A program made the position numbers and the translations under genes. The notes below the pieces were generated by a model. It was given only the letters and a program-made list of their open reading frames with translations. It searched no databases and was not told the origin of the DNA. Shown here one piece after another: positions 1-10,046 of a stretch of 45,591 nucleotides of DNA. Positions within the stretch are counted from its first letter, which is position 1. Each line of letters opens with the position of its first letter. Origin of the DNA: an uncultured Mycoplasma sp. (GTDB lineage Bacteria > Bacillota_I > Bacilli_A > Mycoplasmatales > Metamycoplasmataceae); contig CAMRBN010000006.1 of NCBI GenBank assembly GCA_947040455.1, positions 1 through 45,591 of the forward strand, given 5' to 3'.

Positions 1-109
1 TAGACTGATTTTTATTGATTTCAATAGTTGATAATCCTGCAGCCAAAATAGTACTAACTCCAACAACAGAAATTGATCCTAACATGATGTTTTTTATATT
101 TTTCTTCAT
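1..109 (-). CDS. N-terminus of a secreted or membrane-anchored protein (partial)
   Basis: Only the first 36 codons are inside the window; the gene runs off the left edge. The start is an ATG at 107-109 with a GGAG ribosome binding site at 119-122. The peptide opens with MKKNIKNIM followed by a hydrophobic stretch (LGSISVVGVSTILAAG), a typical mycoplasma signal peptide or N-terminal anchor. No lipobox cysteine is seen after the hydrophobic core, so it is probably cleaved or membrane-anchored rather than a lipoprotein. The remaining residues (STIEINKNQS) give no family clue. Function unknown. Confidence 0.6.
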   Translation of the reverse strand, partial: MKKNIKNIMLGSISVVGVSTILAAGLSTIEINKNQS

Positions 110-196
110 AAAATATTTCTCCTTAAAAATTCATAATTGTTTAAAAATATTATATTAAATAATAAGGGGGAATATTTAATTTCATTAAAATAAAAA

Positions 197-424
197 TTAT
201 TTTGCATTTTTGATAGATCTCATAACATTTTTAATGTGTGCTTCTGATGGCTTTCTACCCATTTGCAAAAACATTGCTCTAACCATTTTTTCAGTAATTG
301 GAGGATTTTCTCTTAATTGTTTTTCAAACATTTTTTTGGTAAAATAAAATCCTAAAAAACCACCCAAAACAAACAAAATTAATGATAATCCAATTATCAA
401 ACCAATCGCTAAACCTAAATCCAT
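197..424 (-). CDS. UPF0154 (YneF-like) single-pass membrane protein
   Basis: A 75-residue protein with one N-terminal membrane helix (roughly residues 3-28, rich in Leu, Ile and Gly), then a short basic cytoplasmic segment containing NPPITEKMVRAMFLQMGRKPSE. That combination, in particular the 'NPPI-E-M-R-MF-QMGRKPSE' pattern, is the signature of the UPF0154/YneF family, small proteins conserved across Firmicutes and mollicutes with no established role. The length matches the family. A GAGGT ribosome binding site lies about 10 bases before the ATG and a TATAAT box (456-461, minus) further upstream, so it probably has its own promoter. Confidence 0.85.
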   Translation of the reverse strand: MDLGLAIGLIIGLSLILFVLGGFLGFYFTKKMFEKQLRENPPITEKMVRAMFLQMGRKPSEAHIKNVMRSIKNAK

Positions 425-455
425 ATTCTAATACCTCAATTCAAACATTTATATA

Positions 456-461
456 ATTATA
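456..461 (-). promoter_or_regulatory. -10 box for the UPF0154 gene
   Basis: TATAAT on the minus strand, about 32 bases upstream of the ATG at 424. Transcription would give a leader of roughly 25 nt that contains the GAGGT ribosome binding site. No clear -35 box is visible, as is common in mycoplasmas. Confidence 0.5.
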
Positions 462-495
462 GCACTTGATTAAAATATTGTCATTGTTAAAAAAA

Positions 496-1656
496 TTATT
501 TAATCATTTCCTTATATAAATTCAATCATTTTTCTTCAAATGTTTCATAAGTCAAATATTTAATTGCAAATTCATAGCAATTATTAGATAATTCTTGTAA
601 TTTCTCAATGGACAAATCATTAATTTCATCAAATTGTTGAGCATAATAATTTATGTCAACTTTATTATCTCAAAGAAACCCATTATTATTATTATCTGCT
701 AGAAATGGTGCAGATATATGTGAATTTCGTATAATTATGGGTGTAGATGAACAAATAGATTCTACCAAAGATGTAGAAAAACCCTCATAATTACTTAATA
801 GTAAATTTATTTTAGAATGAAGATTAATATTAAGTACTTCATAATGATTAACTTTTCCATGAAAAATAATATTTTTATTTTTAGTTATTTTTTTGACATA
901 TGTTCCAAATCCATAAACATCTAATTTGTTTTGGCTAACTTTCATCATTTTATCAACAACATTCATTTTCTTTTGTTCAACAGTCACTCTTCCTATATAA
1001 ATTATATTTCTTTCAAAAATATTTTTTTTGTAAATCTCATCCTTTAGTTTTTTGTTTTCCTCTATGGTTGATTTTTTTATGCTGCTATTTAGAATAGTAA
1101 AATATCTTTTATTTTTATTCGATTTAAATTTATTCACAACATAATTTTTATTACCTTCATCAAAAAATAATATATTATTAGCTAATTTAAAGCAATTTTT
1201 AAATCCTGTTAATCAAATTAAAAATACTGCTAGAGGAGTAAAAAAACCGTATCTTTTCATTTCAAAAAAATCTGCTGATTGATGTTGTATATATAAATAT
1301 TTATCACTATTAAATAATTTTTTAGATCTCACCAACATCAATGAAGCATCAATTACCAAGTCATAATCATCAATCATTTTATCTAATTGCTTCCGAGAAC
1401 GATATGCAATATTATAAGCATTTTTGAATCATCATTTTAATTTTGATTTTTGACAATCATTAAATTTTTTGTTAGGAGTTATAATTTTAATGTCATCTGT
1501 TTTCTCTAAGTCTTTTTTAGTCATATTAAATTCAAAAGTGTATTCATCAATAATGCAATTTTCTTTTTGTAAAATTTTGATAATTCTATCAGTATACATA
1601 TCTGCACCAGACATAAACAAATGATTATTTCCGCTAATAATTAAAATTTTTTTCAT
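496..1656 (-). CDS. Glycosyltransferase, GT-B fold (family 4-like)
   Basis: A 386-residue protein read through at least four Trp-encoding TGA codons, including a TGA TGA pair just after residue 74. The N-terminus MKKILIISGNNHLFMSGADMYTDRI resembles the GT-B acceptor domain of family 4 enzymes, whose opening reads 'GGAE-Y---L'. The C-terminal half has IIYIGRVTVEQKKMNVVDKMMK, the start of the Glycos_transf_1 domain, and the E-x7-E type motif SNYEGFSTSLVESICSSTPII that binds the nucleotide sugar. Such enzymes make membrane glycolipids or capsular sugars in mycoplasmas; donor and acceptor cannot be told from sequence. No signal peptide, so it acts in the cytoplasm or at the inner face of the membrane. 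It lies 52 bases downstream of the MAG6790-like gene and is probably co-transcribed with it. Confidence 0.8.
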
Positions 1657-1708
1657 ACAAAAACAACCTGCACACTTTCCTATTGAAACAAATAATTAAT
1701 AATTTCAT

Positions 1709-1909
1709 TTAAACTATTTTTATCAGTTCTTCTTTTGATTCTCAGGATTGCTTATTACTCCTAAAAACATGTATTATTTCTATTTTTTCATTTGATTTAT
1801 CATTATTTTTTCTTTTTCATCCTACAATAAATTTTTCAATTTCTTCAAGAGTGTGTCCTTCTGTAATAATTTGTTTGTCTGAAATTAATACTGCTTTATA
1901 TTGGTACAT
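1709..1909 (-). CDS. Small MAG6790-family-like protein
   Basis: A 66-residue protein beginning MYQYKAVLISDKQIITEGHTLEEIEKFIVGWKRK, with two TGA Trp codons. The pattern 'M-[YF]-x-YKAVL---...-TLEEIE--I---KR' followed by 'IEIIHVFR' matches my recollection of the MAG6790 family, short cytoplasmic proteins of unknown function in Mycoplasma. The start at 1909 is chosen because AAAGGA lies seven bases before that ATG; the frame is open upstream to another ATG at 1966 that lacks a ribosome binding site. No membrane segment. It precedes the glycosyltransferase on the same strand. Family assignment is from memory of the pattern only. Confidence 0.6.
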
Positions 1910-1984
1910 AAATAATCCTTTAGATTTAAAATATTTCAATTTTATATCACTAAAATTATAACTCATTTTTACTCAATTAATAGT

Positions 1985-1998
1985 TATAATTTTATAAT
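1985..1998 (+). promoter_or_regulatory. Overlapping -10 boxes for the rsuA-type gene, leaderless
   Basis: Two TATAAT hexamers (1985-1990 and 1993-1998) sit immediately before the ATG at 2001. With the first box the transcript would start within about four bases of the ATG, and there is no Shine-Dalgarno sequence, so the mRNA is predicted to be leaderless. Confidence 0.5.
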
Positions 1999-2000
1999 AT

Positions 2001-2684
2001 ATGAAAATTAGATTAGAGAAAATTATATCATCACAAAATAATTTAAGCAGAAAGCAAGTTAAAAAATTAATACAACTTGGTAACGTTTTAGTTAATGATA
2101 AAATTGAAAAAAATCCTTCGCTTAAAATAGATCCATTAATTAACAAAGTGATTTTTAATAATAAAATTATTGAATATAAGGAATTTATATATATTGCATT
2201 AAACAAGCCAAAAAAATATATTTGTGCAACAAAAGATAATTTCCAACCAACCATTTTAGAATTAGTTAATGAATATTCTCATTTTAATTTGCACATAGCT
2301 GGAAGATTAGATAAGGATACCACAGGGCTTGTCTTATTGACTAATGATGGTAATTGATCTTATAAATTAAAAGGTCCAAAAGCAAATATTGAAAAAGAAT
2401 ATGAAGTGACATTAAAACATAATTTAACAAAATCAATGATAAAACAATTACAAGGAGAAATAATTTTGGATAATAAAATTTTAAAGCCCATTAAAATTAT
2501 CCAAAAAGAAATTAATACTTGTAACATCATTTTAAGCGAAGGTAAATATCACCAAATAAAAAGAATGTTTCATTTAGTGGACAATGAGGTTGTTGAATTA
2601 AACAGAATTAGAATTGGAAGATTGAGATTAGAAGATTTGGATATTGCGATAGGTGAATGAAAAGAAATTAATGATAATTATTAA
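2001..2684 (+). CDS. rsuA: RsuA/RluB/E/F-type rRNA pseudouridine synthase
   Basis: A 227-residue protein with an N-terminal S4 RNA-binding domain (MKIRLEKIISSQNNLSRKQVKKLI, residues 1-60) and a pseudouridine synthase domain. The catalytic aspartate is in AGRLDKDTTGLVLLTNDG (about residues 97-114), the RsuA-type form of motif II. SEGKYHQIKRMF near residue 180 is the RsuA-type 'GKYHQVRRM' motif. Length fits RsuA (about 230). It isomerises uridine in rRNA; RsuA modifies 16S position 516, but the exact target here is inferred. TGA Trp codons occur at 2358 and 2658. It starts the plus-strand run that continues with mnmG 56 bases on. Confidence 0.85.
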
Positions 2685-2740
2685 ATTAAAGGTTATTATT
2701 TAAAATAAGTATTACTTAAATACATTGTTAGAAGGAAACT

Positions 2741-4564
2741 ATGAAAAAAAATATTTTTGATGCCATAGTGGTTGGTGGCGGTCATGCAGGAATTGAAGCT
2801 GCTTTTGCTTTGGCAAAGCAAAATTTCAATGTCGCTTTAATAACTTTAGATGAAAACAAACTGGCCTCAATGCCATGCAATCCTTCTATCGGCGGTCCTG
2901 CAAAGGGTATTATTACAAAAGAGATTGATGCTCTTGGAGGTATGCAAGGTTATTTTGCTGATTTGGCAATGATTCAAGTAAAGATGCTGAACCTTTCGAA
3001 AGGTCCGGCAGTAAGAGCTATTAGAGCCCAAATAGACAAAGATAAATACTCTAAAATAATTCATCAATATGTAAAAGATGATAAAAATATCAACCTAATT
3101 ACAGGAATGGTAAATTCACTAATTATTAACAATGATAAAATAACAGGAATTCTTTTAAATACAAGCAAAGAAATAATGGCCAAAATAGTAATAATAACAA
3201 CAGGAACATATATGGACTCTAGAGTTCTAAGGGGTAGTGATATTACTATATCAGGTCCGGACGGAGACTTGACTTCATCAAATCTATCAACAAATCTAAA
3301 AGAATTAGGTTTTAATTTGATGAGATTAAAAACAGGAACTCCGGCAAGAATATTTGCTGATTCAATTGATTTTTCAGAAGTAGAAGAAGAAATTTTAGAG
3401 GAAGAAAACTTAACTTTTTCTTCTAGATCAAATGTTGAAATAAAATTACAAACGCATTGTTTTCTAACTTACACAAATAAAGAAACACATAAAATTATTC
3501 TAGATAATCTTGACAAATCTAGCATGTATTCAGGGTTGATTAATGGTGTAGGACCTAGATATTGTCCTTCTATTGAAGATAAGGTAGTGCGTTTCCAAGA
3601 CAAAGATAGACATCAAGTATTTTTTGAACCTGAAACATCTTTGGGTGATATTTATTATATAAACGGTCTTTCAACATCTATGCCAATTGATGTTCAAAAA
3701 AAATTCATAAATACTATTCCAGGATTGAAAAATGCAAAAGTTTCTAAGTGAGGATACGCAATAGAATATGATGCTATAAACTCTTTACAAGTTAAAAAAT
3801 CACTTGAATCTAAATTAGTTGAAAACTTATTTTTTGCTGGTCAAATAAATGGTACAAGTGGATATGAAGAAGCTGCAGCTCAAGGATTAATAGCAGGAAT
3901 AAATGCTGCACAAAAATTAAAAAATAAAGAACCATTACATCTTTTAAGAAGTGATTCCTATATTGGTGTTATGATTGATGATTTAACCACCAAGGGAACT
4001 AATGAACCCTATAGAATGCTAACATCCAGAGCTGAATATCGATTACTTTTAAGAAATGATAATGCGGATATACGTTTAGCAAAATATGCTTTTGAAACCA
4101 ATATGATTGACGAAAAAATATTTAATGAAATAAAGGAAAAATATTTAATTATTAGCAATAAAATAGAAGAATTAAAAAATACATATCTTTCATCTGGAGA
4201 TCCAATAGCAATTAAGTTAGGAATATTAAATGGTCAATCAATTTTTAAAACTCTTTCTAGACCAGATATAAATATTGATGATTTTATTAAAAACTTTAAA
4301 TACAAAGATAGTTTAATTATTCAAATTCGTTTAGACGGATATATTAAAAAACAAAAAATTGCTGCAGAAAAAATGCTTAGACTAGAATTTTTAAGAATAC
4401 CTCAAAATATTAATTATGAAAATGTTCAAAATTTAGCCACAGAAGCAAGACAAAAATTGAATTTAATAAAACCAGTAACCTTAGGACAAGCATATAGAAT
4501 ACCAGGAATAAATCCTGCTGATATTGAAATGTTGCTATTTCACATAAACACAAAGTCCATTTAA
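2741..4564 (+). CDS. mnmG: tRNA U34 carboxymethylaminomethyl modification enzyme MnmG (GidA)
   Basis: A 607-residue FAD-dependent enzyme that works with MnmE (TrmE) to put a carboxymethylaminomethyl-type group on the wobble uridine of tRNAs. The FAD dinucleotide motif is [12 protein letters not shown] (residues 10-21). The conserved [14 protein letters not shown] segment (around residue 45) contains the active-site region cysteine, and [16 protein letters not shown] (around residues 367-382) is the hallmark GidA block. [25 protein letters not shown] (from about residue 413) is the second hallmark, followed by the helical tRNA/MnmE-binding C-terminus. One TGA Trp at 3749. A clear AGAAGGA ribosome binding site precedes the ATG. 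Length is normal (about 610-630). MnmE is not in this window. Confidence 0.97.
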
Positions 4565-4581
4565 TAAAATAAATATTTTGA

Positions 4582-4587
4582 TATAAT
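4582..4587 (+). promoter_or_regulatory. Extended -10 box before the membrane protein at 4617
   Basis: TGATATAAT (TG-n-TATAAT, hexamer 4582-4587), 29 bases before the GTG start. The leader contains a GAAAGAG purine stretch that can serve as ribosome binding site. Confidence 0.5.
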
Positions 4588-4616
4588 TTAATAAATATTG
4601 AAAGAGTGGAAATTTT

Positions 4617-5438
4617 GTGGAAATAAAACCTATTTATAATACTGGAACTATTACTTTTGTTGAAAACCCCTCAAAACTTAGCGCAATTAAAATAAATTCT
4701 AATTACAAACAAGATCCAAAAGGTGTAATACCGAATGGAATTTACAAAGTATTTAAATATGAAAACTCAAGATTTTTATTTGTATTTATTTTATCTTTCT
4801 TAATATTTTTTTCACAAATAATTATTATATCTTTGATATCCAATGTTTTAAAATGAGGATGATTTTGATATGTTCCGACTTCCGTTATAGCAATAGCATC
4901 ATTAGCCAAATTAATATATAACTATATTGAATATAGAGGTTTAAAAAATGCAATTAATGTGTATAGAGATGATTTGGGTTCTGGATTAAAGACTACCCCC
5001 CCTTTTATTTCAAACATTTATATTAAATTATATAAAAAACAAGTCACTCACAATTGAGCAACTATTTCCATTTTATTTTATGGAACTATTTTTGTTTTAA
5101 TTTTTTGATGATTAAAAGATGTTAATTGATGAATATTTAATTTTGAACAATGAATAAATGATTTGGGTCCTGCTCCTGAAAATTTAGCTATATACATAAT
5201 AATGGGATTAATAGGTGTGATGGTAGTTCATATTTGATTTACAATTTTTAGAAAAAAAAGAATTATTGATATTCAATCTTTTTTCGGTAATGAAGTTATT
5301 TCTCAAATAGAAATTCAAAAAATAACTTCTGAAATGAATAAAGCATACAGGAAAATTTTCTTTTTATCTATTTTAATAATTTTAATAATTCCCATCATTG
5401 TTAAATTGATCATTAGCAAAATTAGAAGCAAAAAATAA
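4617..5438 (+). CDS. Five-helix membrane protein, MSC_0882-like
   Basis: A 273-residue protein that starts with GTG at 4617 (no ATG fits the reading start; GAAAGAG lies about eight bases upstream). A soluble N-terminus of about 58 residues contains DPKGVIPNGIYKVFKYE, then hydrophobic segments near residues 59-85, 90-112, 148-166, 190-212 and 248-268. It is Trp-rich, with many TGA codons, including WGWFWY at the second helix. The 'KGVIPxGIYKVF' block before the first helix recalls the mollicute MSC_0882 membrane family, whose function is unknown; that match is from memory. It ends four bases from the convergent rbfA stop. Confidence 0.65.
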
Positions 5439-5442
5439 TATC

Positions 5443-5787
5443 TTAATTTTTACTTGATTTTTTTATAGATTCTAATATCTTGTCAATTTCTAGTGCTTTT
5501 TTACCAACAACATCTAATTCAAAATTTAATCTTGGAACACTTCTTCCTAAATCGTATTTTGAAAGCATTGTGCGAATAAATCCCTTTGAATTATTCAGTG
5601 CTTCCAATGATTTATTTTCTAATTTTTCAAAACTAACATATATTTTTAAATTAGAGCCATCATTAGATAGTTTAACATCAACAACTGTAATATTACTAAT
5701 ATTTACATTAGTAACATCTTGTTGAATAATTTGAGAAATTAACAACATATAATTTGATTCTTTTTTTCTTTTATTTATTTCATTCAT
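5443..5787 (-). CDS. rbfA: Ribosome-binding factor A
   Basis: A 114-residue protein of the RbfA KH-fold family, which binds immature 30S subunits and helps mature the 5' end of 16S rRNA. Visible family features are the opening NEINKRKKESNYMLLISQIIQQDV, the central VNISNITVVDVKLSNDGSNLKIYVSFE strand pattern and the segment VPRLNFELD (family 'P-L-F--D'). It is the last gene of the nusA operon, starting three bases after the infB stop with no Shine-Dalgarno sequence, so translation is probably coupled to infB. Confidence 0.92.
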   Translation of the reverse strand: MNEINKRKKESNYMLLISQIIQQDVTNVNISNITVVDVKLSNDGSNLKIYVSFEKLENKSLEALNNSKGFIRTMLSKYDLGRSVPRLNFELDVVGKKALEIDKILESIKKSSKN

Positions 5788-5790
5788 ATA

Positions 5791-7644
5791 TTAAGAAACT
5801 AAAACTTCATCATAAGTTTGTAGTTTATCTCCCTCTTCTAAATTATCGAATTTTCTGATATGTGTTCCAAATTCAGTTCCTTTTTCAGCTTTCTTAATGT
5901 TATTTTTACCGTTTTGCAAAGATTCTAATTTACCATCATGAATTATTTTGTCATTTCTTAAAACTCTTAATTTAGTATTAGACTTGATTGTTCCGCTAAC
6001 AACTAAACATCCAGCAATAGTTCCAACTTTTGAAAAATAAAATAATTTTTGAATAAGAGCTTCTCCGGTAATCACTTCTTCATACTTTGGTTCTTGTTTA
6101 GATTTAATAATTAATTCAACATCTTCAATAATTTTATAAATTATTGTCTCTATTTTTATCACAACTTTTTCAGAATCAGCAAATTTTTTAACACTTCCAT
6201 CAACACGAAGATTAAAGGCGTAAATTATAGAATTAGAAGTTTGCGCAAGTAAAACATCACTTTTGGTAACAGAACCCACAGAGGCTCTAACTACATTTAC
6301 AACAACTTCATCATTTTTAATTGCTGATATAGAATGTTTTAAGGCTTCAACAGTTCCTTGAACATCAGATTTAATAATTATATTGAAAATTTTTAAATCT
6401 GAGTTTACATTAGATATTTGCGTTTGTTTTAAATTTAATTCATTTTTCTTATCCACGAAAGCTTTTCTATTAGCTAATTCTTTAGCAAACTTTTCGTCGT
6501 CAAAACCAATAAATCTATCACCAGCATTAGGAGTATAATTTAGACCCGTAACTATTACAGGAGTTCCTGGAAGAGCTTTTTCCAACTCTTCTCCTGTTGT
6601 TGAAGTAATATTTTTAATTCTTCCATAATGAGATCCAGCAACAATAAAATCTCTTTTCAACAAAGTTCCATTTTCGATAATTAAAGTAGCAATAGTTCCT
6701 TGGCCAATATCGATACGTGATTCAATAACAGTTCCCATTGCTGAACGATTTCTATTTGCTTTTAATTCTAGTAACTCTGATTGAAGTAAAATAATATCAA
6801 AAAGTTGATTAATTCCATCACCAGTTAACCCAGAACCATACACGAAAGGAATATTTCCTCCTCATTCTTCACAAAGAATGTCATACTTAGAAAGATCGCC
6901 CTTTACTTTTTCAATATCAATTCCTTGTTTATCCATTTTGTTCACAAAAACTATTAAAGGTACATTTGCGAACTTTGCATGATCAATAGCCTCAATAGTT
7001 TGTGGTTTAACGCCATCATCTGCAGCGACAACCAAAATAACAATATCTGTAACTTTAGCCCCTCTTGCTCTCATCGAAGTAAAAGCTTCATGACCTGGAG
7101 TATCTAAAAAAGTAATAAAGTCTTTCTTGTGTTTGACTTGATATGCACCAGTATGTTGAGTTATACCGCCGCTTTCCCCAATTGCTATATTAGAATTTCT
7201 AATTTTATCAATAAGAGTGGTTTTACCATGATCAACATGACCCATAATAGTAATTATTGGAGGTCTTTTTTCAAGTTCTTCTTTTGGATCGTCAACTTTA
7301 AGATGATCCATGAAATTGGTTTCATTTGATTCCTCTTCTTTTTGAAAATCATATTCATATTCGAAACAAATTTCAGCAATTTCTTCTTCTGATAAAGTTG
7401 AATTCAAATTGTATAACTTGCCTTTTTTGAAAAGATTAATTAATATTTCATTTGGTTTAATTTTAACATTATTTGAAAATTCATTGACAGTCATTGGACC
7501 AGTGAAAATAAAGACACCGTCTTTTAGTTCAGTTTTAATGTTGGTTAATTGATTTTTTATTTGAAGATCATTCGTTCTTCTATTTGCAATTTTATTTTGC
7601 GATTTGTTTTCATTTTTACTATTTTTAGTTTTTAATTTCTTCAT
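5791..7644 (-). CDS. infB: Translation initiation factor IF-2
   Basis: A 617-residue GTPase that brings initiator tRNA to the 30S subunit. A short Lys/Asn-rich N-terminus (about 45 residues) and an IF2_N domain ([17 protein letters not shown], from about residue 42) precede the G domain: G1 GHVDHGKTT (about residues 134-142), G2 around [10 protein letters not shown]3 DTPGHEAF, G4 NKMD (near 235). The C-terminal domains II to IV follow, including [11 protein letters not shown] and [15 protein letters not shown]. One TGA Trp codon lies at 6859. Mycoplasma IF-2 is typically of this short form. The start overlaps the 3' end of rnpM by 20 bases, so translation is probably coupled. Confidence 0.97.
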
Positions 7645-7903
7645 TTTTTTTAACCTCTTGTTTCAATTTATCATATACATCTTTTGAAATGTTTGTTTTG
7701 AATGCTCGATTAAGAACTTTTCTTTCAAGGGCTTGAATAATTAATTTAAATTCATTAGTAATATAGGCCCCTCGTCCTTGCATATGATTATCATTATCTA
7801 AAAAAATATTGTCTTCTTTATCTTTAACAATTCTAATCATATTATTGATATGAGTGACTTTGTTCGTCACAATACATTTTCTTAAAATTTCTTTATTACT
7901 CAT
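7625..7903 (-). CDS. rnpM: RnpM (YlxR, DUF448) RNA-binding protein
   Basis: A 92-residue protein between nusA and infB, the conserved place of ylxR. The start is the ATG at 7903, which overlaps the nusA stop (GAGTAA/ATGAGT region) and has GAAGAG four bases upstream. The family motif is present: [10 protein letters not shown] (usual form 'RKC--C--'), MIRIVKD, and GRGAYI (usual form 'GRGAYvc'). In B. subtilis YlxR has been described as an RNase P modulator, hence RnpM; that role is carried over by homology. It overlaps infB downstream. Confidence 0.88.
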   Translation of the reverse strand: MSNKEILRKCIVTNKVTHINNMIRIVKDKEDNIFLDNDNHMQGRGAYITNEFKLIIQALERKVLNRAFKTNISKDVYDKLKQEVKKNEEIKN

Positions 7904-9446
7904 TATTCTCTTCATCAAAGTCTGAAAAATCATAATCATCAAAATTAATATCTGACGCTAAATCAGAATCAAATTGGAATGACTTTTCAATATCATTAAT
8001 ATCTCTTTTTGAAGGCTTCTTAGGAGAGTTTGCATCTTGGATAGAATTATTCATATTACTAAAATTAATATTAGATTTTTTATCATCTTTACTATCGCTT
8101 TGATAATCAAAATAAGTTGGTTTGAAATCTCCAAATGCAAATTCGCCAGATGCAAATTCATTAATTTCTGTTTTATATTCCGCTAATTCTCTATCAAATT
8201 CATCCATATTTAAATTTGGAGAGTTATATCTATTACCATTATTTGAAAAAGAGTTATTATTGTGTCTTGCGTTTCTTTTATTTTCAAATTGAAATGATCT
8301 TGGTCCATCATGAGATTCTATTTGTTCTAATTGTTCAGGGTTGATATTTCCATTTCATAAAATTTCAATATTTCTTTCTTTTGCATCTGCAATAGAAATA
8401 ATATCAATATTAATTTTAGTTAATTCAACTGTTAGCTTAACATTAATTCCTTGCTTACCAATAGCTATTGTGTTATGTTTATTAGGAACAATAATTAAAT
8501 AATCTTTTCCATTTGGTTTTAAATTAATTGAAACAACTTTTGCTGGAGACATTGAGTTTGAAATGTATTCATTCAAATCATCTGAATATTGAATAACATC
8601 TATTTTTTCTCCACCTATTTTTTCAGAAACAGAATTAATTCTTTGTCCACCCTGTCCTATTATTGAACCCACAATATCCATATCTCCTTCAAATTCAGGA
8701 TTTTTTCTAAAAGATATTTTTGCCCTAACGCCTGGAATTCTACTTATTGAAACTATTTGGATATTCCCATTTTCAATTTCAGGAATCTCAACTTTTAAAA
8801 CTTCTTTAATTCTACTTGATGAAGAATTAGATACCAAAACTTGATAATCTCTTGAATTCTCATATACTTCTTCTATAAAAACTTTATGATAAACAGAATT
8901 TGATAAATTAATACTCATATTTCTAAATTTCATAGGCATCAAACAATGTGTTCCATCCTCTAAAATAAAAGTTGCTGTTTTTCCATGTTCATCCTCTAAT
9001 CTAGCATCAACTTGCTCTCCAATTAATGGGAAATATTTATCATATATTTTTGATTTTTCCAAATTTAAAATTTCTAACTTAAACGACTGCTCTATTTTAC
9101 TAAATGTTGTTCTTGAAAAATCATCAAATTTAATTTCAGCAGGAATACAATCTCCAACTCTAACTGTTGGATCTAATAGCAAAGCCTCTTCAAGTTTAAT
9201 ATCTATTAAGTTAGACTCTTTCTCATAATTTTCAGAATCTAAAATAACAACTTTTGATTTATTAATCAAAATCAATCTATTTTCTTCTTCATTAATTGAT
9301 AAAGTTAATTTTGCATCTGGATCCAACTGAGAATGAACTATTCTTTCAATAGCATTTAACAAAAATTGAACAATGTCATTGATGTTCATTTCTTTTGATT
9401 TTGATATAAATTTAATTAATTCTAATGGGTTTGTTTGATTTTTCAT
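7896..9446 (-). CDS. nusA: Transcription termination/antitermination factor NusA with an acidic tail
   Basis: A 516-residue RNA polymerase-binding factor. Residues 1-130 form the RNAP-binding N-terminal domain, followed by an S1 domain (about 131-200, starting near GEQVDARLEDEHGKTATFIL) and two KH domains, with SISRIPGVRAKISF, GSIIGQGGQRINSV and AIGKQGINVKLTVELT marking the KH motifs. After residue 363 a low-complexity tail of about 150 residues begins, first Asn/Arg-rich (HNNNSFSNNGNRYN) and then strongly acidic ([18 protein letters not shown] at the end). One TGA Trp (8352) joins the two parts. It starts inside the rimP stop codon (TAATG). The tail has no repeats that I recognise from the AR domains of E. 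coli NusA. Confidence 0.95.
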
Positions 9447-9889
9447 TATTTTGTTATTTCCTTTTTTGTTTTTATAGATTGTTTGAATTGTTTTATATTA
9501 GAATTTTGAAACTCTATTTTTCTAAAACAACCCTTCATATTTACTTTTAATATTATGAACTCTTCTTCAATTTTAATCAATTCTCCTTCAAATAAAAGTT
9601 TATTGAATTGTTGATTTATCAAAACTATTTGAATATATTTTCCAATATATTCATTTAAGTTTAAAAAATCAATATTTTTTTCAGCTCCAGATGAATAAAT
9701 ATTTAAGTAATATTTATTTCCACTAGTATCTATTTCATCAATAATATCAGAAATAATTTTGCTCTTTGCTTGAATTTCATCCATAATAGGACAATCGATT
9801 TCAACATCTAAAAATAAAGCGTTGTCTCTTGTAGAAAATTTACAGTCTATAAGAGGAAAATCCAATCTTTTCTTTAATTGTTCAATCAA
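9446..9889 (-). CDS. rimP: Ribosome maturation factor RimP
   Basis: A 147-residue protein in the canonical first position of the nusA operon. It shows the two-domain RimP plan: N-terminal alpha/beta domain with KSKIISDIIDEID and NKYYLNIYSSGAEKNI (family 'Y-LEVSSPGldRpL'), then an Sm-like C-terminal barrel (YIGKYIQIVLI ... FEGELIKIEEEFIIL). It is needed for 30S assembly. Translation begins at a TTG (9887-9889): AAGAGG lies five bases upstream and no ATG in the frame has such a site. The stop overlaps the nusA start by one base. Confidence 0.85.
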   Translation of the reverse strand: MIEQLKKRLDFPLIDCKFSTRDNALFLDVEIDCPIMDEIQAKSKIISDIIDEIDTSGNKYYLNIYSSGAEKNIDFLNLNEYIGKYIQIVLINQQFNKLLFEGELIKIEEEFIILKVNMKGCFRKIEFQNSNIKQFKQSIKTKKEITK

Positions 9890-9929
9890 AAGTACCTCTT
9901 ATTCAATCATTTTGTGCTATATATTTAAT

Positions 9930-9995
9930 TAAAAAAATCGCTTTAGCAACTCATATATATTGTTTTTTCAATAATTAATTAGCATAATAATTATA
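9930..9995 (-). promoter_or_regulatory. Promoter and leader of the rimP-nusA operon with a weak terminator-like hairpin
   Basis: On the minus strand a TATAAT box (9990-9995) would start a leader of about 95 nt before rimP. In that leader a short hairpin (9938-9949, stem UUGC/GCGA) is directly followed by a run of seven U (9931-9937), shaped like a weak intrinsic terminator. Upstream of it AUUG/CAAU can form another weak stem. It could be an attenuator, or just AT-rich sequence. The remainder of the gap between pyrG and rimP (9996-10046) shows nothing else. Confidence 0.35.
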
Positions 9996-10046
9996 ACTTA
10001 AAATTAGTTTTATTCTAAATATTAATAAAGTTGAAGTGTTTAAAAT

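Noticed and set aside
1967-2000. Upstream start (1966) for the MAG6790-like gene
   Set aside because: The frame is open to that ATG, but the ribosome binding site is in front of the ATG at 1909, which also gives the usual family N-terminus.
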